DNA of 6,294 bases from Phenylobacterium sp. (GTDB taxonomy: Bacteria; Pseudomonadota; Alphaproteobacteria; Caulobacterales; Caulobacteraceae). The stretch spans positions 1-6,294 of the forward strand of contig JAHUZY010000511.1 of the NCBI GenBank assembly GCA_019264505.1, written 5' to 3'. Below the pieces are notes generated by a model. That model was given only the letters and a program-made list of their open reading frames with translations. It ran no database searches and was not told where the DNA came from. A program made the translations under genes and the position numbers. Below are positions 5,728 through 6,294 of this stretch, in pieces (the stretch's first letter is position 1; every line of letters starts with the position of its first letter).

Positions 5728-6294
5728 ATGGCCCATAAGATCTTTATCGACGGCGAGGCTGGCACCACGGGTCTGCAGATCCGCCAGCGCCTGGCCGACC
5801 GGCGCGACCTGGAGGTCGTCTCGATCGACCCTGCGCGGCGCAAGGACGCCGAGGCCCGGGCCGAGCTGCTGAACAGCGTCGATGTGGCCATTCTCTGCCT
5901 GCCGGATGAGGGCGCCCGCGAGGCCGTGGCGATGATCGCCAATCCCGATGTGCGGGTCATCGATCCCTCCACCGCCCACCGGACCTCGGCGGGCTGGGCC
6001 TTCGGCTTTCCGGAACTGAGCCCAGGCCATCGCGAGACGATTGCGTCCTCGAAGCGGGTGACCAATCCCGGTTGCTGGTCGACGGGATTCATCGCCCTCG
6101 TCGCGCCCCTGGTCCGGGCGGGGCTCATTCCGGCCGAGGCCGCGCTCTCGGTCCACGGCGTTTCAGGCTATTCCGGTGGCGGGAAGGGGCTGATCGCCGA
6201 GTTCGAGGAGACCCCGGCGCCGGCGCCTTCGGCCGACGCCTTCCGCCCCTACGGTCTGACCCTGGCCCACAAGCACCAGCCGGAAATGGTAGCC
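5728..6294 (+). CDS. argC: N-acetyl-gamma-glutamyl-phosphate reductase, type 2, 3' end outside the window
   Basis: Third step of arginine synthesis: NADPH-dependent reduction of N-acetylglutamyl phosphate to the semialdehyde, in the cytoplasm. From ATG 5728 the frame stays open to the window end, 189 residues, about 60% of the roughly 310 usual for the shorter type 2 class. [11 protein letters not shown] (8-18) is the NADP-binding loop; VIDPSTAHR (77-85) is conserved; TNPGCWSTG (112-120) holds the catalytic Cys116; SGYSGGGK (146-153) is a hallmark of ArgC. The last residues HKHQPEM belong to the conserved histidine-containing segment near the active site. GGGAG (5717-5721) lies six bases before the ATG. 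Because the terminator at 5667-5700 comes before it, argC probably has its own promoter or depends on read-through; none stands out in the 27 bases between. The rpsI-argC adjacency is familiar in this bacterial group. Confidence 0.95.
   Translation, partial: MAHKIFIDGEAGTTGLQIRQRLADRRDLEVVSIDPARRKDAEARAELLNSVDVAILCLPDEGAREAVAMIANPDVRVIDPSTAHRTSAGWAFGFPELSPGHRETIASSKRVTNPGCWSTGFIALVAPLVRAGLIPAEAALSVHGVSGYSGGGKGLIAEFEETPAPAPSADAFRPYGLTLAHKHQPEMVA

Noticed and set aside
5071..6156. Long reverse-strand open frame of 361 codons opposite rplM, rpsI and argC
   Set aside because: It is antisense to three securely identified genes and crosses a strong terminator; its sequence has no family features. 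Long antisense frames are expected in high-GC DNA.
1..6294. tRNA or rRNA genes, CRISPR arrays, insertion sequences, prophage genes
   Set aside because: None seen on either strand; gaps are too short and contain only the hairpins, repeats and promoter signals listed.

Overview
The window looks like chromosomal DNA from a high-GC alphaproteobacterium, most likely of the Caulobacter/Phenylobacterium group. Three things point there: the character of the L13 and S9 proteins, the rplM-rpsI-argC gene order, and intergenic palindromes of the TAGAGCAT...ATGCTCTA type that I know from alphaproteobacterial genomes. The assignment is from recognition, not from a search. Nothing suggests a phage, plasmid, insertion sequence or CRISPR array.

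Layout. (1) 2-913 (+): 3' part of ctaA, heme A synthase, entering from the left edge. (2) 911-1025: two back-to-back palindromic repeats between convergent genes; the first supplies the ctaA stop codon. (3) 1047-2456 (-): a Tat-exported PhoX/DUF839-family protein. (4) 2457-2617: a divergent control region with two TGACA/TGTCA dyads. (5) 2618-3274 (+): a DsbA-fold 2-hydroxychromene-2-carboxylate isomerase-like protein, probably starting at TTG behind a strong Shine-Dalgarno. (6) 3383-4096 and 4107-4535 (+): a divergent GTP cyclohydrolase I (folE-like) followed 10 bases later by a short BLUF blue-light sensor. (7) 4536-4687: hairpins, a good promoter and a leader. (8) 4688-5637 (+): rplM-rpsI operon closed by a strong intrinsic terminator at 5667-5700. 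(9) 5728 to the right edge (+): argC, cut by the window end.

Most genes are housekeeping: heme A for cytochrome oxidase, ribosomal proteins, arginine synthesis. The part most worth following is the folE-BLUF pair. It joins a complete GTP cyclohydrolase I active site to a complete flavin photosensor in what looks like one transcription unit, suggesting light-linked control of pterin synthesis. The next most interesting signals are non-coding: the tandem repeats after ctaA, the paired dyads in the divergent promoter region, and two similar GCGGYA-N6-TRCCGC dyads before rplM, one of them wrapped around the predicted -10 box. No intergenic stretch exceeds about 160 bases.
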